From assembly GCA_964578835.1 (NCBI GenBank), contig CAZOEL010000001.1:101264-165263 (forward strand): a stretch of DNA of 64,000 nucleotides. The letters are read 5' to 3'. The notes under the pieces were generated by a model. That model was given only the letters and a program-made list of their open reading frames with translations. It searched no databases and had not been told where the DNA came from. Positions 1 through 8,100 of the stretch are shown here, piece after piece; position 1 is the first letter of the stretch, and every line of letters starts with the position of its first letter. This stretch comes from CAZOEL01 sp964578835. GTDB taxonomy: Bacteria > Desulfobacterota > Syntrophobacteria > Syntrophobacterales > Syntrophobacteraceae. Position numbers and translations under genes: made by a program.

Positions 1-1
1 T

Positions 2-142
2 GAGGAGAATGAGGTTCCTTTAGACCACGTTGGACGGCTCCTATATGCCGCTGTGTTGAGTAATGGGGCTTATTTTCGGCATGAAAGGAGGTGTTGGATG
101 GGCGGGCCGTCGAAGCTGGAAATGGTATCAGGGGTGAATTAA
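2..142 (+). CDS. possible 3' end of an unidentified gene (partial)
   Basis: Reading from base 2 there are 46 open codons ending in TAA at 140-142, while the other two forward frames close quickly. The conceptual tail contains a stretch LDHVGRLLYAAVLSNG. I do not recognise it. An open run of this length is expected by chance about one time in ten, so it may be a real C-terminus cut by the window edge or simply noise. It ends 24 bases before the HU gene. Confidence 0.25.
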   Translation, partial: EENEVPLDHVGRLLYAAVLSNGAYFRHERRCWMGGPSKLEMVSGVN

Positions 143-165
143 AAATATGATGAGGAGGAAAGAGT

Positions 166-438
166 ATGACAAAGGCTGATCTGGTTTCCAAGATTGCTGG
201 AGATGGCGGCATCACCAAGTCGCAGGCTGAGAAGGCTGTTGACGGTTTTGTAGCGGCGGTATCCGATGCGCTTGCCAGTGGTGAAAAAGTTACTTTGGTT
301 GGGTTTGGAACTTTCAGTGTTGGCGAAAGAACCGAACGAGAAGGCCGTAATCCCCGAACCGGTGAAAAAATCACCATCCCTGCTTCTAAGGTGGTGAAGT
401 TCAAACCGGGCAAAAGCCTGAGTGATAAAGTTAAGTAG
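166..438 (+). CDS. hup: HU-family DNA-binding protein
   Basis: A 90-residue histone-like protein that binds and bends DNA as a dimer in the nucleoid. The whole length is the HU/IHF fold: N-terminal helices (MTKADLVSKIA), then the strand segment VTLVGFGTFSVGERTEREG and the signature GRNPRTGEKITIPASKV around residues 61-77, which forms the DNA-gripping arm and includes the conserved proline in RNPRTG. The start is an ATG with a strong GAGGAGGA-type ribosome site about 8 bases upstream. It appears monocistronic here, followed by a GC-rich hairpin. HU rather than IHF is chosen from the overall resemblance to homodimeric HU; the distinction is not absolute. Confidence 0.97.
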   Translation: MTKADLVSKIAGDGGITKSQAEKAVDGFVAAVSDALASGEKVTLVGFGTFSVGERTEREGRNPRTGEKITIPASKVVKFKPGKSLSDKVK

Positions 439-445
439 AGACTTG

Positions 446-471
446 GGGAGGGGTTGTCGTGGGCCCCTCCC
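446..471 (+). terminator. GC-rich stem-loop after the HU gene
   Basis: GGGAGGGG (446-453) pairs perfectly with CCCCTCCC (464-471) across a ten-base loop, starting 8 bases after the HU stop codon. There is no T-run after it, so it may act as a weak or factor-assisted terminator or only protect the mRNA 3' end. Confidence 0.45.
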
Positions 472-589
472 GCCTTGCGCTCACTTGCCTCCCAATTGTC
501 TCCAGCCTTTTATCGCATCTCTCATCGAGCTTCCCTTTCATTTGCTGCATTTGCCAAGGTATTGGCATTTCACCCGTTTTTTTCATTAA

Positions 590-618
590 TTGACAATTAT
601 CTTACAAAATCTTAGGTT
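590..618 (+). promoter_or_regulatory. probable sigma-70-type promoter for the aconitase gene
   Basis: TTGACA (590-595) is followed after 17 bases by TAGGTT (613-618). The flanks are AT-rich. Transcription would start near 625, leaving about 140 bases of leader before the aconitase start at 766. This is the only well-formed promoter in the 327-base gap between HU and aconitase. Confidence 0.5.
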
Positions 619-765
619 GAATTTGGTTTTTTCAATTTCTCCGCTGTGAAGATCACAAAGGTTCGGAGCAGGAGGGCTCTGACTTCATTGCTTCGTCCAA
701 TCCTTTTTTGGGGTGAATTCTCTCCGCGCGTGGAAAAGTTGTTGCATACTATTTAGGAGGAAAAG

Positions 766-2703
766 GTGTCGAAAAATCTTGCTCAAAAAATACTGGAAGC
801 TCATCTTGTGGAAGGGCGCTGCGCTCCGGGAGAGGAGATCGCCATCAAGATCGATCACATCCTTTTGCAGGATGCCACGGGCACGATGGCGATGCTCGAA
901 TTCGAGGCCCTGGGGCTCGAGAAGATCAAGGCGGAGCTGGCCGTTCAGTACGTCGATCACAACATCTTGCAGACAGACAATAAGAATGCCGACGATCACA
1001 AGTATCTTAGAACCGCCTGCGCCCGATACGGTCTCCATTATAGTCCGGCGGGAAACGGGGTGTCCCATCAGGTGCACATGGAGCGCTTCGGAGTTCCGGG
1101 AAAAACCATGCTCGGCTCTGACAGCCACACTCCGGGGGCGGCGGGGATTTCCATGCTCGCCATGGGCGCCGGCGGTCTCGATGTAGCCATGGCCATGGCT
1201 GGGCATCCGTACTACCTGCCCTGTCCGAAGGTTCTGGGAGTGAAGCTTACAGGCGAGCTTCCCGATTGGGTAAGCGCCAAGGACGTCATCCTGGAGATGC
1301 TCCGCCGTTACGGCGTGAAGGGATGCGTGGGCAAAATCGTCGAATATTACGGTCCGGGAGTGAAGAGCCTCTCCGCTACGGATCGCGAGACCATCGGCAA
1401 TATGGGGACAGAGCTCGGCGCCACTACTACCGTCTTCCCCTCAGACGAGAATACCAGAGCCTACATGGAGGCTCAGGGCAGAGGCCACCTTTGGAGCGAG
1501 CTCCATGCTGACGAAGGCGCTCAATACGACGAGTATGACGAAATCGATCTGTCCAAGGTGGAGCCTCTTATCGCGTGCCCGTCATCTCCGGGAAATGTCG
1601 TAACGGTGCGTGAAGTGGCCGGTCTTAAAGTAGATCAGGTGATCGTCGGAAGCAGTGTGAATTCCTCTTTTAGAGACCTCATGGTAGTGGCGAAAATAAT
1701 GGAGGGACGCCATTGCGATCCGACGGTGTCTTTCCACGTCAATCCCGGCAGCCGGCAGGTGATAGAGAACATTGCGGCTCTGGGAGGCGTGGTGTCGCTG
1801 CTCGCCTCAGGCGCCCGCATCCACGAACCCGGCTGCCTAGGGTGCATTGGAATGGGACAGGCGCCCGGGACCGGAGAGGTTAGCCTTCGAACGATGCCTC
1901 GCAATTTCCCCGGCCGCTCCGGAACCAAAGACGATAAGGTATATCTATGCTCTCCCGAGGTGGTCGCCGCCGCCGCTCTTAAAGGTGTGATCACCGATCC
2001 CAGAGACTTGGGCGGCGAGATGGCGTATCCTCGAATCCAGGATCCCGAGAAGTATTTGGTGGATATTTCCTCCATCGCCTTTCCCTCCGAGGAGCTCAGA
2101 AAGACGGAAGTAATCCGTGGTCCCAATATCAAGCCTCTGGCGGAGTTCGACGCTCTTCCCGATACTTTGAAGGCTGAAGTGGCGCTCAAAGTCGAGGATA
2201 ACATCTCGACCGACACCATCATGCCCGCGGGCAACAAGGTGCTCCCGCTACGGTCCAACATCATGGCTATAAGCGAATTTGTGTATTCGCAGATAAACCC
2301 CGATTTCCACAAAGAGTGCCAGGAGAAGGGCTCGGTCGTAATCGTTGGAGGAGAGAATTACGGACAGGGCTCGAGCCGGGAGCATGCAGCCCTGGCGCCG
2401 CGCTACCTCGGGGTGCGCGCAAAAATTGCAAAAAGCTTTGCCCGAATTCATAAGGCGAACCTTTGCAACTTCGGCATTTTGCCTCTTACTTTCAAAAACG
2501 CCGCTGATTACGAGCTTTTCAAAAAAGGCTCCAAGGTGGTTTTCCCCGATGTGAAAGCGCGCATAGAAAAAGGAGACGCGGAGATTCCGGTCGAAGTGGA
2601 CGGCCATACGGTCCTCCTGTCTCTCGATGTGTCCGACCGCCAGCGAAAACACCTCGTCGCCGGCGGAGTTCTCAATTATGTAAAGAAAAGTATGCTGATC
2701 TAA
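766..2703 (+). CDS. aconitate hydratase (aconitase superfamily, short Aquifex-like type)
   Basis: Interconverts citrate and isocitrate using a [4Fe-4S] cluster; here it stands directly before citrate synthase. The 645-residue length is shorter than AcnA (about 890) and AcnB. Visible motifs: SDSHTPGAAGISMLAMGAGG near residues 110-135, the cluster-binding CLGC (Cys357, Cys360) and the swivelling-domain signature GGENYGQGSSREHAALAPR near 525-545. The start is a GTG with AGGAGG (755-760) five bases upstream. Oddity: where most aconitases have GSCTNSS, giving the first cluster cysteine, this protein has GSSVNSS, with Ser297 in the cysteine position. This could be a subfamily trait; a homoaconitase or isopropylmalate isomerase-like role is less likely given the neighbours. 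Confidence 0.9.
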   Translation: MSKNLAQKILEAHLVEGRCAPGEEIAIKIDHILLQDATGTMAMLEFEALGLEKIKAELAVQYVDHNILQTDNKNADDHKYLRTACARYGLHYSPAGNGVSHQVHMERFGVPGKTMLGSDSHTPGAAGISMLAMGAGGLDVAMAMAGHPYYLPCPKVLGVKLTGELPDWVSAKDVILEMLRRYGVKGCVGKIVEYYGPGVKSLSATDRETIGNMGTELGATTTVFPSDENTRAYMEAQGRGHLWSELHADEGAQYDEYDEIDLSKVEPLIACPSSPGNVVTVREVAGLKVDQVIVGSSVNSSFRDLMVVAKIMEGRHCDPTVSFHVNPGSRQVIENIAALGGVVSLLASGARIHEPGCLGCIGMGQAPGTGEVSLRTMPRNFPGRSGTKDDKVYLCSPEVVAAAALKGVITDPRDLGGEMAYPRIQDPEKYLVDISSIAFPSEELRKTEVIRGPNIKPLAEFDALPDTLKAEVALKVEDNISTDTIMPAGNKVLPLRSNIMAISEFVYSQINPDFHKECQEKGSVVIVGGENYGQGSSREHAALAPRYLGVRAKIAKSFARIHKANLCNFGILPLTFKNAADYELFKKGSKVVFPDVKARIEKGDAEIPVEVDGHTVLLSLDVSDRQRKHLVAGGVLNYVKKSMLI

Positions 2704-2748
2704 GCGATTTCAGGACTTACATTAATAGTACTGGAATTATCCTCTTTT

Positions 2749-2797
2749 CGGTCGGAAGCGCACAGGAAAAAGCCTTTTTCCTGTGCGCTTCCGACCG
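2749..2797. repeat. perfect 24-bp inverted repeat (hairpin) between aconitase and citrate synthase
   Basis: Bases 2749-2772 are the exact reverse complement of 2774-2797, with one base between them, giving an almost loop-free 24-bp hairpin of mixed composition (core GGAAGCGCACAGGAAAAA). It lies 46 bases after the aconitase stop and 51 before the citrate synthase start. On either strand a short A/T run sits only in the tip, not after the stem, so a simple intrinsic terminator is not clear. It may be a transcript-end or processing structure, or a small palindromic repeat unit. Confidence 0.8.
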
Positions 2798-2848
2798 ACG
2801 CCATTCTTTGAAGATTTATTGCGTCACCACTTCATCTTGGAGGATCAT

Positions 2849-4042
2849 ATGGATCAGGCCGCTCGCGTAAAGAATACCGGACTGAGAGGCGTAACCGTAG
2901 CAGACACCAAAGTCAGTTATATAGATGGCGACAACGGCGTTCTCATCTATAGAGGGTTCAGGATCGAGGACTTAGCCGCAAATTCATCATTCATGGAAAC
3001 GGCTTATTTGCTGCTCTATGGCGTTTTGCCCGACAAGCGCCAGCTCGATGAGTTCAGCGGACAGGTTGCAGAAGCCGGAAAGCTGCCAAGCTTCATCTAC
3101 GATTGCTTCAGGAGTCTTCCCAAGGACGCCGACCCCATGGATGTGCTCCAGGCCGCTATTCCTCTACTCGCCACCGTCGATCCCGACCTGCGCAGCGATT
3201 CAAGAGAGGCCAACGCGCGGATGGCTGTCAGGCTCATCGCTCAGCTTCCCGCGGTAACCGCCGCATGGCACAGGATACGGCAGGGATTGGATCCTTTACC
3301 TCCGGATGAATCCTTATCACATGCGGCCAATTTTTTGTGGCAGCTTCAGGGGAAGAAGCCCGATCCGGAGATTGCGCGCGATCTCGATGTATGCCTTGTT
3401 CTCCATGCCGATCATACCTTCAATGCCTCAACTTTCGCCTGCCGCGAAGTGGTGTCGACCAAGGCTCACATGTATGCGGGCGTTTCGGCGGGCATCGGGG
3501 CTCTTTCGGGAAGTCTTCACGGCGGAGCCAATGCGCGGGTCATGCAGATGCTTTTCGAGATTGAAAAGGAAGTCGGACATGGCGGAGACATCGAAGCCTG
3601 GGTCCGCAATCGCATCGATTCCGGCAAGAAGATCATGGGCATGGGACATGCCGTCTACAAGACCTTCGATCCGCGTTCGGTCGTTCTCAAGGAAATGTCT
3701 CAACGGCTCGGCAAGAAGCTCGGGAATGAGCATTGGTACGAATGGCTTACCAGGATAGAAGCTGCGGGGCTCCAGGAATTTGAAAAAAAGGGCAAAGCGA
3801 ACATCAAGTCCAACGTCGATTTCTACAGCGGCTCCGTCTATTACCTGATGGGAATCCCCGTGGATCTCATGACGCCCATCTTCGCAATCTCCCGAGTATC
3901 CGGGTGGTGCGCCCACATCATCGAAGAAAAATTCGCCGAAGCGCAGGAAAAGCCGGCCCTCTACAGGCCTCAGGCCGAGTATGTCGGCGACTACTGCGGC
4001 CCGATCGGCTGCGAATACCGGCCCCTGGACAATAGAGAATAG
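2849..4042 (+). CDS. gltA: citrate synthase
   Basis: Condenses oxaloacetate and acetyl-CoA to citrate, cytoplasmic. The 397-residue protein matches the shorter type II-like (dimeric) citrate synthases. Catalytic residues are visible: His224 in SLHGGANARV, His267 in MGMGHAVYKTFDPRS and Asp324 in SNVDFYSGSVYY. The C-terminal RVSGWCAHIIE segment is also typical. I use the ATG at 2849 because GGAGG (2839-2843) is five bases upstream and family members begin close to the following residues; an upstream in-frame start at 2783 would lie inside the 24-bp inverted repeat and adds 22 unconserved residues. It is co-directional with aconitase and the succinate dehydrogenase genes. Confidence 0.96.
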   Translation: MDQAARVKNTGLRGVTVADTKVSYIDGDNGVLIYRGFRIEDLAANSSFMETAYLLLYGVLPDKRQLDEFSGQVAEAGKLPSFIYDCFRSLPKDADPMDVLQAAIPLLATVDPDLRSDSREANARMAVRLIAQLPAVTAAWHRIRQGLDPLPPDESLSHAANFLWQLQGKKPDPEIARDLDVCLVLHADHTFNASTFACREVVSTKAHMYAGVSAGIGALSGSLHGGANARVMQMLFEIEKEVGHGGDIEAWVRNRIDSGKKIMGMGHAVYKTFDPRSVVLKEMSQRLGKKLGNEHWYEWLTRIEAAGLQEFEKKGKANIKSNVDFYSGSVYYLMGIPVDLMTPIFAISRVSGWCAHIIEEKFAEAQEKPALYRPQAEYVGDYCGPIGCEYRPLDNRE

Positions 4043-4044
4043 AC

Positions 4045-4138
4045 CTGGAGGCGAGAGGGAAGGACGGCAAAGCGAAGAGCGTTCCTCACGCTTCCTTCCT
4101 TCCGCATCTTTCCTCTCGATAGCTTTATATGCCTCCAG
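4045..4138. repeat. long imperfect hairpin between gltA and sdhA
   Basis: CTGGAGGC (4045-4052) pairs with GCCTCCAG (4131-4138); inside it GAGAGG (4053-4058) can pair with CCTCTC (4112-4117), and a GGAAGGA/TCCTTCC pairing lies deeper. It fills most of the 141-base gap. It could separate or stabilise the gltA and sdhAB messages. No T-run follows on either side. Confidence 0.5.
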
Positions 4139-4183
4139 CCCCTCGCCTTACGCCTACAAGCATCGCTACCAGAAAGGAAAACA

Positions 4184-5905
4184 ATGGTATTCAAGCATGA
4201 CGTCATTGTGGTGGGGGCCGGTTTGGCCGGTTTGAGAGCGGCGATGGAAGTCGCCGGAAGCGCCGATACGGCTCTTTTAAGCAAGGTCTATCCCACGAGA
4301 TCCCATTCCGGAGCAGCCCAGGGCGGCATAGCCGCTTCTCTGGGAAACGAGGAGCCGGATTACTGGGAATGGCATATGTACGATACGGTAAAGGGCGGCG
4401 ATTATCTCACAGATCAGGATGTTGCCGAAATTCTGGCTCGGGACGCTCCTCGCGCCGTCTACGAGCTCGAGCACATGGGAGTTCCCTTCAACCGGACGCC
4501 AGAGGGGAAGATCGCACAAAGGGCCTTTGGCGGCCACACCCGAGATTTCGGCACGGCGCCCGTGAAGAGAGCCTGCTACGCCGCCGATCGAAGCGGACGC
4601 GTCATGATGGATACTCTCTACTTTGAAGTCTACCGCAAGGGGATCAAAGTCTATCCCGAGATTCAAATGCTCGATCTGGTCATGAAGGACGGTCGAGTGG
4701 CAGGCCTGATCGCCTACGAGATCGCAACGGGCGAGGTCCATTTCTTCCACAGCCGCATCGTCTTGCTGGCTACGGGCGGTTACGGCAGGGTTTTCAAAAC
4801 AACTTCCAACGCCTTTGCAAATACGGGCGACGGCGTCTATTGCGCCTACAAGGCCGGCCTCCCGCTCGAAGATATGGAATTCGTTCAATTCCATCCAACG
4901 GGTATCTATGGCTTGGGCGTCCTCATAAGCGAAGCCGCGCGCGGCGAAGGCGGCATCTTGCGAAACGCTCAGGGCGAGCGCTTCATGGAAAGATACGCTC
5001 CCACCATCAAGGATCTTGCCCCGCGGGATATGGTGTCGAGAGCCATACATACGGAAGTCCTGGCGGGGAGAGGCATCGGAGGGAAGGATTACGTCCATCT
5101 GGATTTGACTCACCTGGGCGAAAAGCGGATTGCCGAAAGACTTTCCGACATCTCTTCTTTCGTTAAAATCTACCTGGGCAAAGACACGGCTAAAGACCTT
5201 GTGCCGGTTCAGCCGACCTGCCATTACATGATGGGCGGAATCCCCACGACTACGGAAGGACGCGTGCGCAACGCAGATGGGCAGGCTATTCCCGGCCTTT
5301 ATGCCGCCGGCGAATGCTCCTGCATCTCGCTCCATGGCGCCAATCGCCTCGGCTGCAACTCCCTGCTCGATCTCGTGGTGTTCGGACGCAGAGCGGGTGA
5401 GAGAATGCGCGAAGATCTCGGGCAACTGCCATGGTCCGATCCTCCGAAGCGGCCTGAAGAAGAGGTTCTGGAGAGAATCGATAAGATCAAGAATCGGGGA
5501 GAGGGCGAAAAAACAGTCGGCCTGAGGGGCGCTCTTCAAGAAGCCATGACGAGGTATTGCTCCGTCTTCCGGGACGAAGGATCTCTTGAAAAAGTATTGT
5601 CCGAAATCAAGGAGCTAAAGGAGCGATATGCGCAAGTGGCCATAGATAACAAAGGGGGGCGCTTCAACACGGACTTGCTCGACGCCATCGAGCTCGAAGG
5701 CCTTCTTGGGCTCTCGGAAGCAATTGTCATGTCCGCCATGGCCCGCAAGGAAAGCCGCGGCGCGCACTACCGGGAGGATTTTCCCGAGCGGGCCGATGAG
5801 GAGTGGCTCAAGCACACTCTGATCCAAAGAACGGACAACGAGCCTCGCATCTCTTATCGTCCGGTCACCATAACCCGATTTCAACCAAAGCCGAGAACTT
5901 ATTGA
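4184..5905 (+). CDS. sdhA: succinate dehydrogenase / fumarate reductase flavoprotein subunit
   Basis: FAD subunit that oxidises succinate to fumarate or the reverse. The 573 residues start with a dinucleotide-binding motif VVGAGLAGLRAA (residues 8-19), then TRSHSGAAQGG where His41 is the expected covalent FAD attachment site. The active-site region is seen in HPTGIYGLGVLISEAARGEG and in RDMVSRAI; the C-terminal FAD contact is HGANRLGCNSLLDLVVFGRR. An A/G-rich ribosome site (AGAAAGGA) precedes the ATG. sdhB follows after about 40 bases, so the two are co-transcribed. No membrane-anchor subunit gene is adjacent, so direction (SdhA or FrdA) cannot be decided from the sequence. Confidence 0.95.
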   Translation: MVFKHDVIVVGAGLAGLRAAMEVAGSADTALLSKVYPTRSHSGAAQGGIAASLGNEEPDYWEWHMYDTVKGGDYLTDQDVAEILARDAPRAVYELEHMGVPFNRTPEGKIAQRAFGGHTRDFGTAPVKRACYAADRSGRVMMDTLYFEVYRKGIKVYPEIQMLDLVMKDGRVAGLIAYEIATGEVHFFHSRIVLLATGGYGRVFKTTSNAFANTGDGVYCAYKAGLPLEDMEFVQFHPTGIYGLGVLISEAARGEGGILRNAQGERFMERYAPTIKDLAPRDMVSRAIHTEVLAGRGIGGKDYVHLDLTHLGEKRIAERLSDISSFVKIYLGKDTAKDLVPVQPTCHYMMGGIPTTTEGRVRNADGQAIPGLYAAGECSCISLHGANRLGCNSLLDLVVFGRRAGERMREDLGQLPWSDPPKRPEEEVLERIDKIKNRGEGEKTVGLRGALQEAMTRYCSVFRDEGSLEKVLSEIKELKERYAQVAIDNKGGRFNTDLLDAIELEGLLGLSEAIVMSAMARKESRGAHYREDFPERADEEWLKHTLIQRTDNEPRISYRPVTITRFQPKPRTY

Positions 5906-5944
5906 TCTTTCTATTCCATGGACAACAGAAGCGAAGGTGTGGAT

Positions 5945-6661
5945 ATGGAAGTGCGATTCAAGATATTCCGATTTGACCCCGACGTGGATAAAGAGCCGCG
6001 GTATCAGCAGTACGCTGTTTCCGCCGAGCCGGAAGAGCGTATTTTGGATTGCCTGAACAAGATAAAATGGGAGCAGGATGGAAGCCTTGGCTACCGAATG
6101 TCCTGCGGACACGGGGTATGCGGTTCGGATGGGATGCGGATCAACGGGAGGTGCGCCCTGGCGTGCCAGAAGCTCGTGAAAGATTATGACAGCGAACAGA
6201 TCGTGCTGGAGCCGCTTCCTCATTTCAAGGTCCTCAAAGATCTTATCGTGGATATGGATTCTTTCTTCGAAGGCGTGAAGCGGTTTCGCCCCTATCTCAT
6301 GGCGTCGGGCGAGCCTCCCGAAAAAGAACGGCTGCAGAGCCCTGAGCAGAGACAGAATGTCGGTGAGGTGATCCGGTGCATACTCTGCGCCTGCTGCACC
6401 GGCTCCTGCCCGGTGCTCGATGAGAACCCGGATTATGTAGGGCCTGCCGCTCTGGTGTGGGCGGCCCGCTATATTTTCGATTCAAGAGACGACAAGCATA
6501 TCGAGCGCCTCGAGGCTGCAAACGACCCGAACGCTGTCTGGCCCTGCGTGAATTATTTCGAGTGCACCCGCGCCTGTCCCAAAGGCATTCTCGTAACAAA
6601 GACAATCAACCAAACGAAAAGAGAAATCGAAAAGACTTTGCCCAAAGAAGCTCCAAAGTAA
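5945..6661 (+). CDS. sdhB: succinate dehydrogenase / fumarate reductase iron-sulfur subunit
   Basis: Transfers electrons from the FAD subunit towards quinone through three clusters. In 238 residues one sees the [2Fe-2S] ligands in SCGHGVCGSDGM with a following CALAC, the [4Fe-4S] motif CILCACCTGSCP and the [3Fe-4S] region with CVNYFECTRACPKG. The ATG at 5945 is preferred: it has GAAGGTG upstream and begins MEVRFKIFRFDP, as the family usually does. An upstream ATG at 5918 has no ribosome site and adds nine unconserved residues. Partner of the gene just before; the cytochrome b anchor must be encoded elsewhere if one exists. Confidence 0.95.
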   Translation: MEVRFKIFRFDPDVDKEPRYQQYAVSAEPEERILDCLNKIKWEQDGSLGYRMSCGHGVCGSDGMRINGRCALACQKLVKDYDSEQIVLEPLPHFKVLKDLIVDMDSFFEGVKRFRPYLMASGEPPEKERLQSPEQRQNVGEVIRCILCACCTGSCPVLDENPDYVGPAALVWAARYIFDSRDDKHIERLEAANDPNAVWPCVNYFECTRACPKGILVTKTINQTKREIEKTLPKEAPK

Positions 6662-6685
6662 AGGCGGAGAATAGAGGGGAGAAGG

Positions 6686-8053
6686 ATGAAGGCGGCATCC
6701 ATAAATCCATATACGGAAGAAACGAATAAGGAATTCGATCTGCTGGACGCCCGGCAATGCGATGAAGCGGTTGAACGGGCGAGGAAGGCTTTTTCGAACT
6801 GGCGAAAGCAGGCTGTTGCGGAGAGAGTGAAGCATCTTCAGGCGGTTGCCTCGAAGCTGCGCGAAAATAAGCGCCGATATGCCGAGCTCATAACCATAGA
6901 GATGGGGAAGCCCATAAAGCAGTCCGTTGGCGAAATTGAGAAATGCGCATGGCTTTGCGACTACTATGCGGAAAATTCCGTTCGGCTGCTTCAAAATGAG
7001 ACCGTCAGCGTGGAATTTCCCAAAAGCTACATCGCTTTCGATCCTTTGGGGGTGATTCTTGGAATCATGCCGTGGAATTTTCCTTTCTGGCAGGTGTTCA
7101 GGTTCGCCGTTCCGGCCATGGCTGCGGGAAATGTCTGTCTGCTCAAGCATGCTTCCAATGTTCCGATGACTGCTCTGGAAATTGAGAAGATTTTCAGCGA
7201 ATCCGGCTTTCCGCCTCATGTTTTCCAAACCCTCCTGATCGATTCGAGCACTGCGGCCAGGCTTATCGAAGAAGACAAGGCGGACGGGGTTTCCCTGACC
7301 GGGAGCGTCGAGGCGGGCTCCAAGGTCGGAGCGCTTGCGGGCGGGCATATCAAAAAGCTCGTTCTCGAGCTTGGAGGCTCCGATCCCTTTATTGTGCTCG
7401 ATGACGCCGACATTGAAAAAGCAGCGGAGACGGCCGTCATGGCCAGAACCATGAATGCGGGGCAAAGCTGCATTGCGGCGAAGCGCTTCATCGTGATGGA
7501 GGGAGTTGCCGACGCCTTCCGGGATTGTTTCGTGAAGCATTTGAATAAGCTTAAAATAGGCGACCCCATGCTGGAAGATACCGATATGGGTCCTCTGGCG
7601 GCAAAAGAGTTTATTGCTCCTCTTCACGAGCAGCTTGAGGACGCCAGAGCCAAGGGGGCTGAAATAATCTACGGCCCGAAGACTCCTGAAGGCAAAGGCT
7701 GCTTCTTTCAACCCGCTGTCGTGAGCAACCTTCAAAAAGATATGAAGGTTCTGACCGAAGAAGTCTTTGGCCCGATTGCGCCGATTCTTTCCGTCGGGAG
7801 CGAAGAGGAGATCGTCCGGATCGCTAACGCGACGGAGTTTGGCCTTGGGGCCTCGATATGGAGCAAAGATATCCAAAGAGCGGAAGCTTTGGCCAGAGAT
7901 ATCGATGCAGGTTTTATTGCGATAAACGACATGGTCAAATCCGATCCCGGTCTACCTTTCGGCGGCGTCAAGAAATCCGGAGTGGGGCGGGAGCTCTCGT
8001 ACTTCGGCTTGAAGGAGTTTGTGAACATCAAGACTGTTGTAGTGCGCCCCTGA
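6686..8053 (+). CDS. NAD(P)-dependent succinate-semialdehyde dehydrogenase-type aldehyde dehydrogenase
   Basis: Aldehyde dehydrogenase superfamily, 455 residues, close in pattern to the short GabD1/Sad group that oxidises succinate semialdehyde to succinate. Motifs: PWNFPFWQVFRFAVPAMAAG (cofactor channel, about 130-150), the glutamate motif LELGGSDPFIVLDDADIEKA (about 225-245) and the catalytic Cys262 in NAGQSCIAAKRF. It starts 24 bases after sdhB with AGAAGG upstream, so it shares the transcript. In this context it could feed succinate into SdhAB. Exact substrate is an inference; other short-chain aldehydes are possible. Confidence 0.85.
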   Translation: MKAASINPYTEETNKEFDLLDARQCDEAVERARKAFSNWRKQAVAERVKHLQAVASKLRENKRRYAELITIEMGKPIKQSVGEIEKCAWLCDYYAENSVRLLQNETVSVEFPKSYIAFDPLGVILGIMPWNFPFWQVFRFAVPAMAAGNVCLLKHASNVPMTALEIEKIFSESGFPPHVFQTLLIDSSTAARLIEEDKADGVSLTGSVEAGSKVGALAGGHIKKLVLELGGSDPFIVLDDADIEKAAETAVMARTMNAGQSCIAAKRFIVMEGVADAFRDCFVKHLNKLKIGDPMLEDTDMGPLAAKEFIAPLHEQLEDARAKGAEIIYGPKTPEGKGCFFQPAVVSNLQKDMKVLTEEVFGPIAPILSVGSEEEIVRIANATEFGLGASIWSKDIQRAEALARDIDAGFIAINDMVKSDPGLPFGGVKKSGVGRELSYFGLKEFVNIKTVVVRP

Positions 8054-8100
8054 GCGGGCTTCGGTTTGGGTGTGATTGTGTTGGAACGTTGGAGTAAGAC

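Noticed and set aside
685..1206. Open frames on both strands overlapping the aconitase gene
   Set aside because: The aconitase frame has all family motifs; the others are compositional shadows.
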